Shown here: positions 34,030 through 42,985 of the stretch, one piece after another | Layout: every line of letters starts with the position of its first letter | Numbering within the stretch: the stretch's first letter is position 1 | NCBI RefSeq assembly: GCF_018131185.1 | Contig: NZ_JAFCJE010000001.1 | Location: forward strand, 586,001-650,000 | DNA from: Bradyrhizobium diazoefficiens | GTDB taxonomy: Bacteria; Pseudomonadota; Alphaproteobacteria; Rhizobiales; Xanthobacteraceae | Length of the DNA stretch: 64,000 bases | Reading direction: 5' to 3' | The notes under the pieces: model-generated | What the model was told of the DNA's origin: nothing | The model's input: the letters and a program-made list of their open reading frames with translations, nothing else | Database searches by the model: none | Position numbers and translations under genes: made by a program

Positions 34030-36144
34030 ATGCCTCGCGACAGCGACAAAGACAACGATTCCCGCGGCCGGCGAGGCCCTCCCAAGGGACCACCGAAGGG
34101 CCGGTCCGGCAAGCCGCGTGGCCCCGAGAAGAAATTCGCCAAGCGCGGCCCCGAGGGCAGGAGCGACGCCCGCCCGCCTCGTGGCGACCGCGACAGCCGC
34201 CCGCCTCGCGCTGATCGTGGCGACCGTCCGTTCCGCCGCCGCGAGGAGGGCGATGCCCCGCGCCGCGACTTCAGCGACCGTCCGAAATTCAAGCGCGACG
34301 ATCGCGGTGGTGAGGGGCGCGGCGAGCGCAGCTTCAAGCCGCGTGGCGACCGTCCCTTCAAGCCGCGTGAAGACCGTCCGTTCTCCGATCGCTCCTCGCG
34401 CGACGGCGAGAAGCGGCCCTTCAAGCCGCGTGGTGATCGCCCGTCTTTTGGCCGTGACGATCGTCCGCCGCGTCGGGATCGCGATGAGTCCCGCCCCGCC
34501 GGCCGGAGCAGCGATCGCAAGTTTGGCGACAAGAAGCCCTACGCGTCGCGTGGCGATCGTCCCGAGCGCAAGTTCGACGGCGAGCGGAAGTTTTCGCGTG
34601 GCGGTCCGGATCGCGAACGCGACCGGGGGGATCGCGGGCCCCGCGAGGATCGTGGCGAGCGCAGCTTCAAGCCGCGCGGCGACCGTCCGAATTTCGACCG
34701 CGGTGATCGCACGCCGCGCGGCGATCGCCCGGAGCGCAAGTTCGACGGCGAGCGAAAGTTTTCGCGTGGCGCACCGGAACGCGATCGTGGGGATCGCGGG
34801 CCGCGCAAGGATTTTGGCGGTCGTGACCGCGGCGAGGACAAGCCCTGGCAGAAGCGCGACGACCGTCGCGATGGTGGTCGCGGCGAAGATCGTCCGCGCT
34901 TTTCGCGCTCGCGCGACGACCGTCCGTCGGGTGATCGTCCGTTCCGGGACCGTCCGAAATTCGATCGTCCGCGCGAGCGATCGGAAGGCCGTTCCGACTG
35001 GCACGAGCATCCGCGCAGCGAAGGCCGTTTCGGCGATCGCCCGCGCCGTGAAAACGAGGACGAGAGCAGGATCTTCGAGAAGCGTCCGGCCTTCGGCGGC
35101 CGCGGCGCCTATCGCCAGCGCGACCGCGATTTCGAGGGGCGGCCCCGTCGCGAAGAGGCGCCGAAGCCGAAGAAGGCCGGCGAGCGCATCGCCAAGGCGT
35201 TGGCGCGTGCGGGGCTTGCCTCGCGCCGCGACGCCGAGGAGATGGTCACGCAGGGTCGCGTCAGCGTCAACGGTCGGGTCATCAACTCGCCCGCGCTCGA
35301 CATCACCAAGAACGACGTGGTCCTGGTCGACGGCAAGCCGTTGCCGGAGCGAGAGCGCACACGCCTGTTCCTCTATCACAAGCCGCGCGGGCTGATGACC
35401 ACGCATGACGATCCCGAGGGGCGTCCGACCGTGTTCGACAATCTGCCGGAGGGCCTGCCGCGGCTGATCAGCGTCGGCCGGCTCGACTTCAACACCGAGG
35501 GCCTCTTGCTGCTCACCAATGACGGCGGGCTCGCGCGCACGCTCGAGCTGCCCGACACCGGCTGGCTGCGCCGCTACCGCGTTCGCGCCCATGGCGACGT
35601 CACCCAGGCGCAGCTCGACGAGCTCAAGAATGGCATCGAGGTCGAGGGCGTCAAATACGGTCCGATCGAAGCGACGCTGGAGCGCGACCAGGGCGCCAAT
35701 GTCTGGCTGGTATTTGCGATCCGCGAAGGCAAGAACCGCGAGGTGCGCAACGTCTGCGCCCATCTCGGGCTCGAGGTGAACCGGCTGATCCGCGTCTCCT
35801 ACGGTCCGTTCCAGCTCGGCGAAGTCCCCGAAGGCCAGGTCGAGGAGATCAAGTCGCGGGTGCTGCGCGACCAGCTCGGCGACAAGGTGATCGAGAAGTC
35901 GGGGGCGCAGTTCGACGTGCCGCAGAAGTCCTCTTCGAGCGACGACGAGGCGCCGCGTGCGAAGAAGCCCGTCAGCAAGCGCGGCGTGATCAACGACCGC
36001 AAGGGCCGCCGCGTGCTGGTGCAGCGCACCGGGAGCGAGGAGGCGCGCGAGCGCAACGAGGAAGAGGCCAAGGGCTACGGCCCGCCGCGCCGTCCCAAGC
36101 GCGGCTATCACGGCAAGCGCGATCTGATGCCACGGGAGGACTGA
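34030..36144 (+). CDS. RsuA/RluB family pseudouridine synthase with long Arg/Gly/Asp-rich tail
   Basis: The C-terminal part from about residue 384 is a normal RluB/RsuA-type enzyme. An S4 RNA-binding domain (GERIAKALARAGLASRRDAEEMV) is followed by a catalytic domain with KPRGLMTTHDDPEGRPTVFD, VGRLDFNTEGLLLLTNDG (catalytic Asp486) and REGKNREVRNVC. It would modify 23S or 16S rRNA. The first 380 of 704 residues are low-complexity and highly charged: repeated RGDRP, FKPRGDRPF and RDDRP units. Two copies of GDRPERKFDGERKFSRG occur at about residues 175-191 and 231-247. The tail resembles RGG-type RNA-binding disorder. rsmD follows within three bases. Confidence 0.92.
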   Translation: MPRDSDKDNDSRGRRGPPKGPPKGRSGKPRGPEKKFAKRGPEGRSDARPPRGDRDSRPPRADRGDRPFRRREEGDAPRRDFSDRPKFKRDDRGGEGRGERSFKPRGDRPFKPREDRPFSDRSSRDGEKRPFKPRGDRPSFGRDDRPPRRDRDESRPAGRSSDRKFGDKKPYASRGDRPERKFDGERKFSRGGPDRERDRGDRGPREDRGERSFKPRGDRPNFDRGDRTPRGDRPERKFDGERKFSRGAPERDRGDRGPRKDFGGRDRGEDKPWQKRDDRRDGGRGEDRPRFSRSRDDRPSGDRPFRDRPKFDRPRERSEGRSDWHEHPRSEGRFGDRPRRENEDESRIFEKRPAFGGRGAYRQRDRDFEGRPRREEAPKPKKAGERIAKALARAGLASRRDAEEMVTQGRVSVNGRVINSPALDITKNDVVLVDGKPLPERERTRLFLYHKPRGLMTTHDDPEGRPTVFDNLPEGLPRLISVGRLDFNTEGLLLLTNDGGLARTLELPDTGWLRRYRVRAHGDVTQAQLDELKNGIEVEGVKYGPIEATLERDQGANVWLVFAIREGKNREVRNVCAHLGLEVNRLIRVSYGPFQLGEVPEGQVEEIKSRVLRDQLGDKVIEKSGAQFDVPQKSSSSDDEAPRAKKPVSKRGVINDRKGRRVLVQRTGSEEARERNEEEAKGYGPPRRPKRGYHGKRDLMPRED

Positions 36145-36146
36145 CG

Positions 36147-36701
36147 TTGCGCGTCGTCGGCGGTCGCTTGAAGGGGCGCAATCTCGCCTCGCCGTCCTCG
36201 CGCGACATCCGCCCGACGGCGGACCGCTTGCGCGAGTCCGTGTTCAATATCCTCGCGCACGCCTATGACGATCCGATTTCCGACGCGCGCGTGCTCGATC
36301 TCTTCGCCGGCACCGGCGCTCTCGGCATCGAAGCATCCTCGCGCGGCGCGAAGTTCGTGCTGTTCGTCGACAATGGCGCTGAGGCGCGGGCCCTGCTGCG
36401 CAACAACGTCGAGACGCTGGGCTTAGGTGGCGTCACCAAGGTCTATCGCCGCGATGCGACCGATCTCGGGCCTGCGCATCCGGTCGAGCCGTTTTCGCTG
36501 GTGTTCCTCGATCCGCCCTATGGCAAGGGCCTTGCGGAGAAGGCGCTGGCGTCCCTGCGCGATGGTGGCTGGCTGACGCCGGGCGCGCTGCTGGTGGTGG
36601 AAGAGGCCAGGGCCGCGCAGTTCGTGACGCCGGAGGGATTTGAGGAGCTGGAGCGGCGGGCGTATGACGATACGGAATTTGTGTTCTTGAAGAGGCCGTA
36701 A
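36147..36701 (+). CDS. rsmD: 16S rRNA (guanine(966)-N2)-methyltransferase RsmD
   Basis: The 184-residue methyltransferase has MRVVGGRLKGRNLASP, RPTADRLRESVFNIL, the SAM-binding motif VLDLFAGTGALGIEASSRG, and the N6/N2-amine motif LVFLDPPYGKGL. It methylates G966 of 16S rRNA. The start is TTG at 36147, with GGAGG eight bases upstream and two bases after the stop of the pseudouridine synthase. The two rRNA-modification genes are therefore coupled. Confidence 0.96.
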   Translation: MRVVGGRLKGRNLASPSSRDIRPTADRLRESVFNILAHAYDDPISDARVLDLFAGTGALGIEASSRGAKFVLFVDNGAEARALLRNNVETLGLGGVTKVYRRDATDLGPAHPVEPFSLVFLDPPYGKGLAEKALASLRDGGWLTPGALLVVEEARAAQFVTPEGFEELERRAYDDTEFVFLKRP

Positions 36702-36714
36702 GGGCCGTGCTGCC

Positions 36715-36759
36715 GTAGGGTGGGCAAAGGCGCGAAGAGCGCGCTTTCGGCCACCCTAC
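36715..36759. repeat. palindromic repeat (GTAGGGTGG/CCACCCTAC) between convergent genes
   Basis: CGTAGGGTGG and CCACCCTACCG pair, and an inner GCGC stem forms (AAGGCGC/GCGCTTT). It sits 14 bases after rsmD and 13 bases beyond the mutL stop, so it may serve as a bidirectional terminator. Related to the repeat at 7623-7694. Confidence 0.75.
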
Positions 36760-36771
36760 CGGAACGTCGGC

Positions 36772-38586
36772 TCACCGCCGCCCGAACAGCTTCTCCACAT
36801 CGCTCAGCTTCAGCTCGACATAAGTCGGCCGCCCGTGATTGCACTGGCCGGAGTTCGGGGTGTCCTCCATCTCGCGGAGCAGGGCGTTCATCTCCTCGGG
36901 CCGCAAGCGGCGGCCGGCGCGCACCGAGCCGTGGCAGGCCATGGTGGCCGCGACGTGCATCAGGCGGCGTTCGAGAGGAAGCGCCTCGTCCCATTCGGCC
37001 ATGTGCTCGGAGAGATCGCGCAGGAGCCCGCCGGCATTGGTCTTGCCGAGCAGCGACGGTGTCTCGCGCACCGCGACTGCGCCGGGGCCGAAGGATTCGA
37101 TGGCGAGGCCGAACGAAGCCAACTCCTCACTGCGATCCAACAGGCGCTCCACCGTCGCCTCGTCCATCTCGACGATCTCGGGAATGAGGAGGATTTGCCG
37201 CTGCACGCCGTTCGCGGCCAGCGAGGCCTTCAGCCGCTCATAGACGATGCGCTCGTGCGCGGCATGCTGGTCGACGATGATGAGGCCGTCGCGGGTCTGC
37301 GAGACGATGTAGGTCTCGTGGATCTGCGTGCGCGCCGCGCCGAGCGGCCGGTCGACGAGGTCAGCCACGGGCTGCGTCTCGAACCGCACGTCAGCACTGG
37401 GCGCCCCGACGTCGAATGCGGCTTGCGCGCGCTCGGTGAAGGCAGGCGCGGTCGATCCGTCGAATGACGGCATCGGCGCGACCGGGGCGGACGGCGAGGC
37501 CCGCCAGTCCCAGCTTGCCGGACGCTGTGGCGTGAAGGCGGGGCGGAACGCGGACAGCGCGCTCTCGCCGCTGTTGGCGGCGGTGCGGCGGCCCTCGCGT
37601 GCGAGCGCCTCCTTCAATCCGTGCACGATCAATGCGCGGACGAGGCCGGCATTGCGGAAGCGCACCTCGGTCTTGGCCGGATGCACGTTGGCGTCGACCT
37701 CGCGCGGATCGAGCGTAACGAACAGCGCCAGCACCGGATGGCGGTCGCGCGGCAGATAGTCGGAATAGGCAGCGCGCACGGCTCCCAGGATCAGCTTGTC
37801 GCGCACCGGCCGGCCGTTGACGAAGAGATATTGCCCGAGTGCGTTGGCCTTGGTCAGCGCGGGCGCCGCGGCATAGCCGGCAACGACGACGCCCTCGCGC
37901 TCGGCGTGGACCTCGATGGCGTGGCTGCGGAATTCCGCGCCCAGGATGTCGCCGAGCCGGGTCAGCCGTCCCGCCGCGCCGGGCAGCGCGGCGGCCCAGG
38001 TTACCGGCGCGCGCTCCTCGCCGGCGAGGGTGAAGGCGATATCGGGCCGCGCCATCGCGAGGCGCCGGACCACCTCACGGATCGCTTCAGCCTCGGTGCG
38101 GTCGGTCTTCAGGAATTTCAGCCGTGCCGGTGTCGCATAGAAGAGGTCATTGACCTCAACCCGCGTCCCATGCGCCAGCGCCGCCGGCATGATCTCGGAT
38201 TTCTCGCCGCCCTCGACCGAGAGCGCCCAGGCATGGGACTCGCTGGCATGGCGCGTCGTGATCGCCAGCCGCGCCACCGAGCCGATCGAGGGCAGCGCCT
38301 CGCCGCGGAACCCGAGGGTGCGGATCTGGAGCAAATCCTCGTCGTCGAGTTTCGACGTGGCGTGACGCTCGACCGCAAGCGCGAGATCTTTCGCGGTCAT
38401 GCCGCCGCCGTCGTCGGTAATGCCGATCCGCCGCCGCCCGCCACCATCGGTGAAGACGTCGATCCGGCTCGCGCCGGCATCGATCGCGTTCTCGACCAGT
38501 TCCTTGACCACGCTCGCCGGGCGCTCGACCACCTCGCCGGCGGCGATGCGGTTGACGACCTGTTCTGGCAATTGGCGGACGGGCAT
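36772..38586 (-). CDS. mutL: DNA mismatch repair protein MutL
   Basis: The 604-residue protein has the GHKL ATPase motifs (NRIAAGEVVERPASVVKELVENAIDAGA, DDGGGM, TLGFRGEALPSI, HGTRVEVNDLF). Its C-terminal domain carries the endonuclease signature DQHAAHERIVYE, then ACHGSVRAG and CNHGRP. MutLs with these motifs nick DNA themselves, so the host probably lacks MutH. QILLIPEI in the C-terminal domain is a likely clamp-binding site. The start MPVRQLPEQVVNRIAAGEV is the normal one. It converges with rsmD. Confidence 0.97.
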   Translation of the reverse strand: MPVRQLPEQVVNRIAAGEVVERPASVVKELVENAIDAGASRIDVFTDGGGRRRIGITDDGGGMTAKDLALAVERHATSKLDDEDLLQIRTLGFRGEALPSIGSVARLAITTRHASESHAWALSVEGGEKSEIMPAALAHGTRVEVNDLFYATPARLKFLKTDRTEAEAIREVVRRLAMARPDIAFTLAGEERAPVTWAAALPGAAGRLTRLGDILGAEFRSHAIEVHAEREGVVVAGYAAAPALTKANALGQYLFVNGRPVRDKLILGAVRAAYSDYLPRDRHPVLALFVTLDPREVDANVHPAKTEVRFRNAGLVRALIVHGLKEALAREGRRTAANSGESALSAFRPAFTPQRPASWDWRASPSAPVAPMPSFDGSTAPAFTERAQAAFDVGAPSADVRFETQPVADLVDRPLGAARTQIHETYIVSQTRDGLIIVDQHAAHERIVYERLKASLAANGVQRQILLIPEIVEMDEATVERLLDRSEELASFGLAIESFGPGAVAVRETPSLLGKTNAGGLLRDLSEHMAEWDEALPLERRLMHVAATMACHGSVRAGRRLRPEEMNALLREMEDTPNSGQCNHGRPTYVELKLSDVEKLFGRR

Positions 38587-38838
38587 GAGGCTCTGACTTG
38601 GGCTTGCGATCCGGATTCGCGGACAGCGCTATTCTAGGCCGTGTTGCGTCAAAAGCATGTGTTGGGCAACAGTGGTGTGAGGGCCTGGGGAAGAAGGCTC
38701 CCTATCACATTGAAGACATTGGGCGTTCGAGAAAAATGCGCGGTGCAGATGGACCGCCCTTTCGCCGTGGTCGAGATTGTGAGCTGCCGGGCAGCGGTGT
38801 AGCATCGTGAAAAAACGGCAACAGGACGGGAGGACGCC

Positions 38839-39156
38839 ATGTGCCATCTCTTCGCGCATCAGCCCCAACGCGACTACGAATCCCAGACCCGGTCTTTGCG
38901 GATCGACGGCCATTGCACCTCGATCCGGCTGGAAATGGCGTTCTGGGACACGCTGGAGGAGATCGCGGCCAAGGAGGGCATGAGCCTCGGCAAGTTCCTG
39001 ACGACGCTCTACAACGAGGTGCTCGACCATCACGGCGAGGTCAATAATTTCGCCTCGTTGCTGCGTTGCTCGTGCTTGATCTATCGATCAAGGAGCATGG
39101 CGCCGGTGCAGGATTTCAAGGCCTCGGTGGCGCCCATCCTCGACGCGGCCGAGTAG
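38839..39156 (+). CDS. ribbon-helix-helix domain protein
   Basis: The 105-residue protein has a ribbon-helix-helix core: TRSLRIDGHCTSIRLEMAFWDTLEEIAAKEGMSLGKFLTTLYNEVLDHHG. The beta strand (TSIRLE) and the two helices suit a dimeric DNA-binding protein of the RHH_4 type. GGGAGGA stands before the ATG. The C-terminal half (ASLLRCSCLIYRSRS) is conserved in this alphaproteobacterial group. Its target is unknown. The roughly 250-base gap before it, up to the mutL start, holds nothing I can name. Confidence 0.85.
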   Translation: MCHLFAHQPQRDYESQTRSLRIDGHCTSIRLEMAFWDTLEEIAAKEGMSLGKFLTTLYNEVLDHHGEVNNFASLLRCSCLIYRSRSMAPVQDFKASVAPILDAAE

Positions 39157-39176
39157 CTGCGCCACCCTCGATGTCG

Positions 39177-39194
39177 TCCCGGCGAAAGCCGGGA
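39177..39194. terminator. short hairpin between convergent genes
   Basis: TCCCGGC GAAA GCCGGGA is a perfect seven-pair stem with a stable GAAA tetraloop, lying between the RHH gene and the convergent GMC gene. It also matches a frequent alphaproteobacterial intergenic repeat. Confidence 0.6.
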
Positions 39195-39240
39195 TACGCA
39201 ATCCCGCCTCAATGCGTCTCGGCGATAGATGACGCCGACC

Positions 39241-40809
39241 CTAGATCTCCTTCTTCTGCATCGCGCCCGCGATGTAGTCCGCCTGCCGCATCGCGAGCGC
39301 GACGATGGTCAGCGTCGGGTTGCAGGCGGCGCCGCTCGTGAATTGGCTGCCGTCCGAGACGAACAGGTTCTTGACGTCGTGGCTCTGTCCGAACCTGTTG
39401 ACCACGCCGTCTCGCGGCTTCTCGCTCATCCGGTTGGTGCCGAGATTGTGGGTGCTGGGATAGGGCGGCGTCGGATAGGTTACGGTGGCGCCGACGGCGT
39501 CGTAGACCGCGGCGCCCTGCTTGTAGGCGTGCGCGCGCATCGCGATATCGTTGGGATGATCGTCGAAATGGACGCTCGCGACCGGCTGCCCGAACTTGTC
39601 CTTGACGACAGGATCGAGCGTGATCCGGTTGGTCTCCTGCGGCATGTCCTCGCCGACCAGCCACATGCCGGCCATCCTGGGATAGCCGTCGAGCGCTGAC
39701 GTGAACGGACGGCCCCAGGCGCCCGGGTTGAGGAATGCCGCCATGAACGGCAAGCCGATCGACAGCGTCTCCATCTCGTAGCCGCCGACGAAGCCGCGCT
39801 TGGGGTTGTTGGCGGCCTCGTCGCGGATGATGCCGGCCATGGTGGTGCCGCGGTACATGTGCACCGATTTCTCGAACACGGCGTAGACGCTGCCCGTCAT
39901 GTGCCGCATGTAGTTGCGGCCGACCTGGCCCGATGAGTTGCCAAGGCCGTCGGGGAACATGGTCGAGGCGCTGTTGAGCAGCAGCCGCGGGCTCTCGATC
40001 GAGTTGCCGGCGACCGCGACGATGCGCGCTTTCTGGCGCTGCATCGCGCCTGCAGCGTCGGCATAGACGACGCCGGTCACCTTGCCGCCGGCATCATGCT
40101 CGATCTTGACCGCCATGCTGCCGGGGCGGACCTCGAGATTGCCGGTCGCCTCCCCCTTGGGGATCTCGGTGTAGAGGGTCGACCATTTCGCGCCGGATTT
40201 GCAGCCCTGGAAGCAGAAGCCGATCTGCTGGCAGGCGCCGCGCCCGTCGCGCGGCTGGCTGTTGATGGCCATGTTGCCGGTGTGCACGGTCTTGTAGCCG
40301 AGCTTCTTCGCGCCGGCTTCGAGCACCTTGAAGTTATTGTTGCCGGGAAGTCCGGGAATGCCGTTGGTGCGGGTCACGCCCATCTTGTTCTCGGCCTTGG
40401 CGTACCACGGCTCCATCTCCGCAAGCGTGACCGGCCAGTCCAGGAGATTGGCGCCGGGAAGGTTGCCGTAGGTGCTCTTGACCCTGAACTCGTGCTCGTC
40501 GAAACGCAGCGAAGCGCCGGCCCAATGGGTCGTCGAGCCGCCGACCGCCTTGACGATCCAGGCGGGAAGGCCGGAAAAATCCTTGGCGACGCGCCAAGTC
40601 CCCGACGTGGTGCGGGCATCGGTCCAGGCGAGCTGGGAGAAACTCTCCCACTCGTCGTTGACGAAGTCGTGGTTCTCGATGCGGGGACCCGCTTCGAGGA
40701 TGACCACCTTGACGCCCTTCTGCGCGAGTTCGTTGCCCAGCGTGCCGCCACCGGCACCGGAGCCGACGATCACCACAACGCTGGAATCGTTCAGATCGAA
40801 TTTTGCCAT
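39241..40809 (-). CDS. GMC family oxidoreductase, large subunit of a membrane-linked dehydrogenase
   Basis: The 522-residue flavoprotein has an FAD-binding VVVIVGSGAGGGTLGNEL at the N-terminus, GGSTTHWAGASLRFD and the catalytic-region HNLGTNRMS. The C-terminal DGSQFTSGAACNPTLTIVALAMR is also typical. It matches the large subunit of gluconate/sorbitol-type dehydrogenases that oxidise sugars or alcohols and pass electrons to cytochrome c. It has no signal peptide. The upstream small subunit has a Tat signal, so export by hitchhiking on that subunit is likely, as in known three-subunit dehydrogenases. AGGAG precedes the ATG. The substrate is unknown. Confidence 0.9.
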   Translation of the reverse strand: MAKFDLNDSSVVVIVGSGAGGGTLGNELAQKGVKVVILEAGPRIENHDFVNDEWESFSQLAWTDARTTSGTWRVAKDFSGLPAWIVKAVGGSTTHWAGASLRFDEHEFRVKSTYGNLPGANLLDWPVTLAEMEPWYAKAENKMGVTRTNGIPGLPGNNNFKVLEAGAKKLGYKTVHTGNMAINSQPRDGRGACQQIGFCFQGCKSGAKWSTLYTEIPKGEATGNLEVRPGSMAVKIEHDAGGKVTGVVYADAAGAMQRQKARIVAVAGNSIESPRLLLNSASTMFPDGLGNSSGQVGRNYMRHMTGSVYAVFEKSVHMYRGTTMAGIIRDEAANNPKRGFVGGYEMETLSIGLPFMAAFLNPGAWGRPFTSALDGYPRMAGMWLVGEDMPQETNRITLDPVVKDKFGQPVASVHFDDHPNDIAMRAHAYKQGAAVYDAVGATVTYPTPPYPSTHNLGTNRMSEKPRDGVVNRFGQSHDVKNLFVSDGSQFTSGAACNPTLTIVALAMRQADYIAGAMQKKEI

Positions 40810-40839
40810 ATGCGTTCTCCTGAACCGTTGGGGTGGGTC

Positions 40840-41388
40840 TCAAGCCTTCGGCAGCCAGTCGATGTCGGCGAAGCCACGGTTGATGTAGCCGCCGTGCTCG
40901 GCCGACGATCCCTCGTAGCCGAACCGCGGCCAGACCTCTTTCTGATTGTAGAGCGAGACGATGAGATCGCCGCGGACCTTCTGGAAGAAGTCGCTCTGCT
41001 CGATTTCCTTCAGCAGCACGACCCGGTCAGCTTCCCAGGGCACTGCGGCGTAGGCTACCTTGTGGCGGTCCCGCGCGTTTTGGTCGAGCCGCGTGATGCC
41101 GTCGCTGATCAGCGACTTGACGGCGGGATCCTTGGCCGCCTTGCCGTCCCACGGCTTGATTGCGGTGATGTAGTAGCTGTCACCGAGAACGTCGTGCGGA
41201 TAGATGTCGCGCGCGACCTTCAGCAGCGTCTTCATCGTGGCGGGCGAGAGCGCGCTCGCTTCATCGGCCCACGCATCTTCGATGCTGATGGCGACGCTTG
41301 TCGCGACTGCAACGACCGGCACGGCGGTTGCCGCGCCCTTGAGGAAAACACGGCGGCTGTGCTTGTTTCGGCGATCGACTTCTCTCAT
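40840..41388 (-). CDS. gluconate 2-dehydrogenase subunit 3 family protein (Tat-exported)
   Basis: The 182-residue protein begins with a twin-arginine signal (HSRRVFLKGAATAVPVVAVATSVAIS). It continues with the helical small-subunit domain (LLKVARDIYPHDVLGDSYYITAIKPWD, FFQKVRGDLIVSLYNQKEVWPRFGYEGSSAEHGGYINRGF). Such subunits act as chaperone and export partner of the GMC flavoprotein. GGAGGAATGCC precedes the ATG at 41388. It lies 30 bases upstream of the GMC gene in the same operon. Confidence 0.9.
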   Translation of the reverse strand: MREVDRRNKHSRRVFLKGAATAVPVVAVATSVAISIEDAWADEASALSPATMKTLLKVARDIYPHDVLGDSYYITAIKPWDGKAAKDPAVKSLISDGITRLDQNARDRHKVAYAAVPWEADRVVLLKEIEQSDFFQKVRGDLIVSLYNQKEVWPRFGYEGSSAEHGGYINRGFADIDWLPKA

Positions 41389-41423
41389 GGCATTCCTCCG
41401 TCAATTTTGATCTCATGATTGAA

Positions 41424-41819
41424 TCAGTTGAAACGTCCGCCCCGCTGGATCACCTCGATCTTGTAGCCGTCGGGATCACTGACGAAGAAGAAGCGCGCCA
41501 GCGTCCTGCCGTCGTGCTTGAAGTCGCGCAAGGGCCCCGGTGCGAGCTTCTCGCGCTCGAAGCGCGCATGCTCGGCCTCGAGATCCTCCACCACCACGGC
41601 GAGATGACCGTAGCCGTCGCCGAGCGAGTACGGCTCCTTGCGATCGAAATTCACGGTCAGCTCCACCTCAAACGACGAGGAGGGATGACGCAGATAGATC
41701 AGGGCAAAGTCGGAAAACTTCAGATGGTCGGCGACCTCCAGGCCGAAGGCGCGCCTGTAGAAGTCGAGCGAGCGCGCCTCGTCGAGCACGCGGATCATGG
41801 AATGAACGGGCTTTGCCAT
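41424..41819 (-). CDS. VOC family protein (glyoxalase I-like)
   Basis: The 131-residue vicinal-oxygen-chelate protein has two beta-alpha-beta modules: HSMIRVLDEARSLDFYRRAFGLEV and YGHLAVVVEDLEAEHARFEREKL. The metal-ligand pattern is His near the start, Glu in FEVELTVN, His in GHLAV and Glu in YKIEVIQRGG. It looks like a lactoylglutathione lyase or a dioxygenase relative; GloA is possible. Its ATG directly abuts the cytochrome stop codon, so it sits within the dehydrogenase operon. Confidence 0.87.
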   Translation of the reverse strand: MAKPVHSMIRVLDEARSLDFYRRAFGLEVADHLKFSDFALIYLRHPSSSFEVELTVNFDRKEPYSLGDGYGHLAVVVEDLEAEHARFEREKLAPGPLRDFKHDGRTLARFFFVSDPDGYKIEVIQRGGRFN

Positions 41820-42206
41820 TCAGTTCTGCTCCTTCAGGTAGGTGATGATCGCAGCGCGCGTTTCCGGCTTTGCCTGCCGGTAGACCATGGTCACGCCCGG
41901 GATGATTCCTTGCGGATTGGTCAGCCAGGCGTCGAGCTTCGTCTCGTCCCAGGCGAAGTCCGCCTTTGCGAGGCTCTCCGAATAGCGAAAGCCCTCGACC
42001 TTGCCGGCAGGCCGGCCCACGATCTTGACCAGCGGCGGACCTTGCCGCACCGGTTCTGACAGGCTCGTGGTGTGGCACACCGCGCATTGCTGCTTGAAGA
42101 GTGTCCTGCCATCCGGCGGCTTTGCGGCAGGCAAGGGCATCTGCGCATCGGCAACCCGCACCACCAGCACCATCGCGGTGCACAATCCCAGCACGACTGC
42201 GCGCAT
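41820..42206 (-). CDS. c-type cytochrome
   Basis: The protein of about 128 residues has a signal peptide (MRAVVLGLCTAMVLVVRVADAQ), one heme motif CAVCH, and a distal methionine candidate in IPGVTMVYRQAKPETRAAIITYLKEQ. It is a class I cytochrome c probably in the periplasm, suited to accept electrons from the GMC dehydrogenase encoded two genes on. I chose ATG 42206; an ATG at 42224 would add six residues. The 293-base gap before it shows no gene. Confidence 0.88.
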   Translation of the reverse strand: MRAVVLGLCTAMVLVVRVADAQMPLPAAKPPDGRTLFKQQCAVCHTTSLSEPVRQGPPLVKIVGRPAGKVEGFRYSESLAKADFAWDETKLDAWLTNPQGIIPGVTMVYRQAKPETRAAIITYLKEQN

Positions 42207-42517
42207 CGCCAAGAGCTCGCCCATCCAACATCGACATCAGCCTGTGCAAACTCTAGGCGGCGTCAGATGGACGGTGGTAGTAGCGGGCTGTTTTGCCGCG
42301 AGCGGAGACGCTCGCGTCGTGTGGGTGTTCCGCGCTGCCATATATGCGGAGCACAATTCCGCGAAACCGCCGTCAAATCCCTAAACGTTCACCACACCAT
42401 GCGCATTGCATGACGATTGCGCCGCTTGATTTCTTTACGCGATGCGATGGGTCGGCGCAGGCAAGCGGCGTCGGGAACGGCCGAGCCATACATCGCGAAA
42501 CAATCCAGGAGAAATGG

Positions 42518-42823
42518 ATGAAGTTGGTGAAGTCCTCGATGATCGCATGCGCTCTGTCGGCTCTCGTTGCCGCGCCTGCTCTCGCTCAAAGCGCGCCCCC
42601 CACCGCAAAGCCCGGCGGCACCGTGCAGAGCAAACCCATGCAAGGCAGCACGATGGGCAGCGGCGATGAGGAGATGAACGCTCAGCCGGGCGCGGCGGGC
42701 GAGAAGACCGGCATGAAGTCGACCAAGGGCACCAAAGGCACGGGCACCACGGGCAGCGCTGCGCACAGGGGAACGGCCGACGATTCCACGACGGGCGGTG
42801 CAGCTCCGTCCAAGCGTTACTAA
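42518..42823 (+). CDS. secreted low-complexity protein of unknown function
   Basis: The 101-residue product has a clear signal peptide (MKLVKSSMIACALSALVAAPALAQS) and a mature part rich in Gly, Ser, Thr, Lys and Met with no hydrophobic core, so it is probably disordered. AGGAGAAATGG just before the ATG supports translation. I do not recognise a family. A strong hairpin terminator follows 20 bases after the stop. Confidence 0.7.
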   Translation: MKLVKSSMIACALSALVAAPALAQSAPPTAKPGGTVQSKPMQGSTMGSGDEEMNAQPGAAGEKTGMKSTKGTKGTGTTGSAAHRGTADDSTTGGAAPSKRY

Positions 42824-42843
42824 TCCCGCCGGGAGAACGGCAA

Positions 42844-42870
42844 GACTCCGGCCGCCTGTCGGCCGGAGTC
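42844..42870 (+). terminator. strong hairpin terminator
   Basis: GACTCCGGCCG pairs perfectly with CGGCCGGAGTC around the five-base loop CCTGT, then CCTTCGG follows. It lies 20 bases after the stop of the secreted protein. Confidence 0.8.
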
Positions 42871-42985
42871 CTTCGGCTGCGTCTGCCCAAGCGCGATGCG
42901 ATCAGGATGAATCGTCATCGCGCTTTGGGTTGTTATTGAACATGATCTTTTCGGAGAACCGCTGCGCACTTTTCCGGATCATGCT

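Noticed and set aside
34024..36111. 695-residue open frame antisense to the pseudouridine synthase gene
   Set aside because: Composition is an artefact of GC-rich, repetitive Arg/Asp codons read backwards; no recognisable domain, and the sense gene has clear S4 and catalytic motifs.
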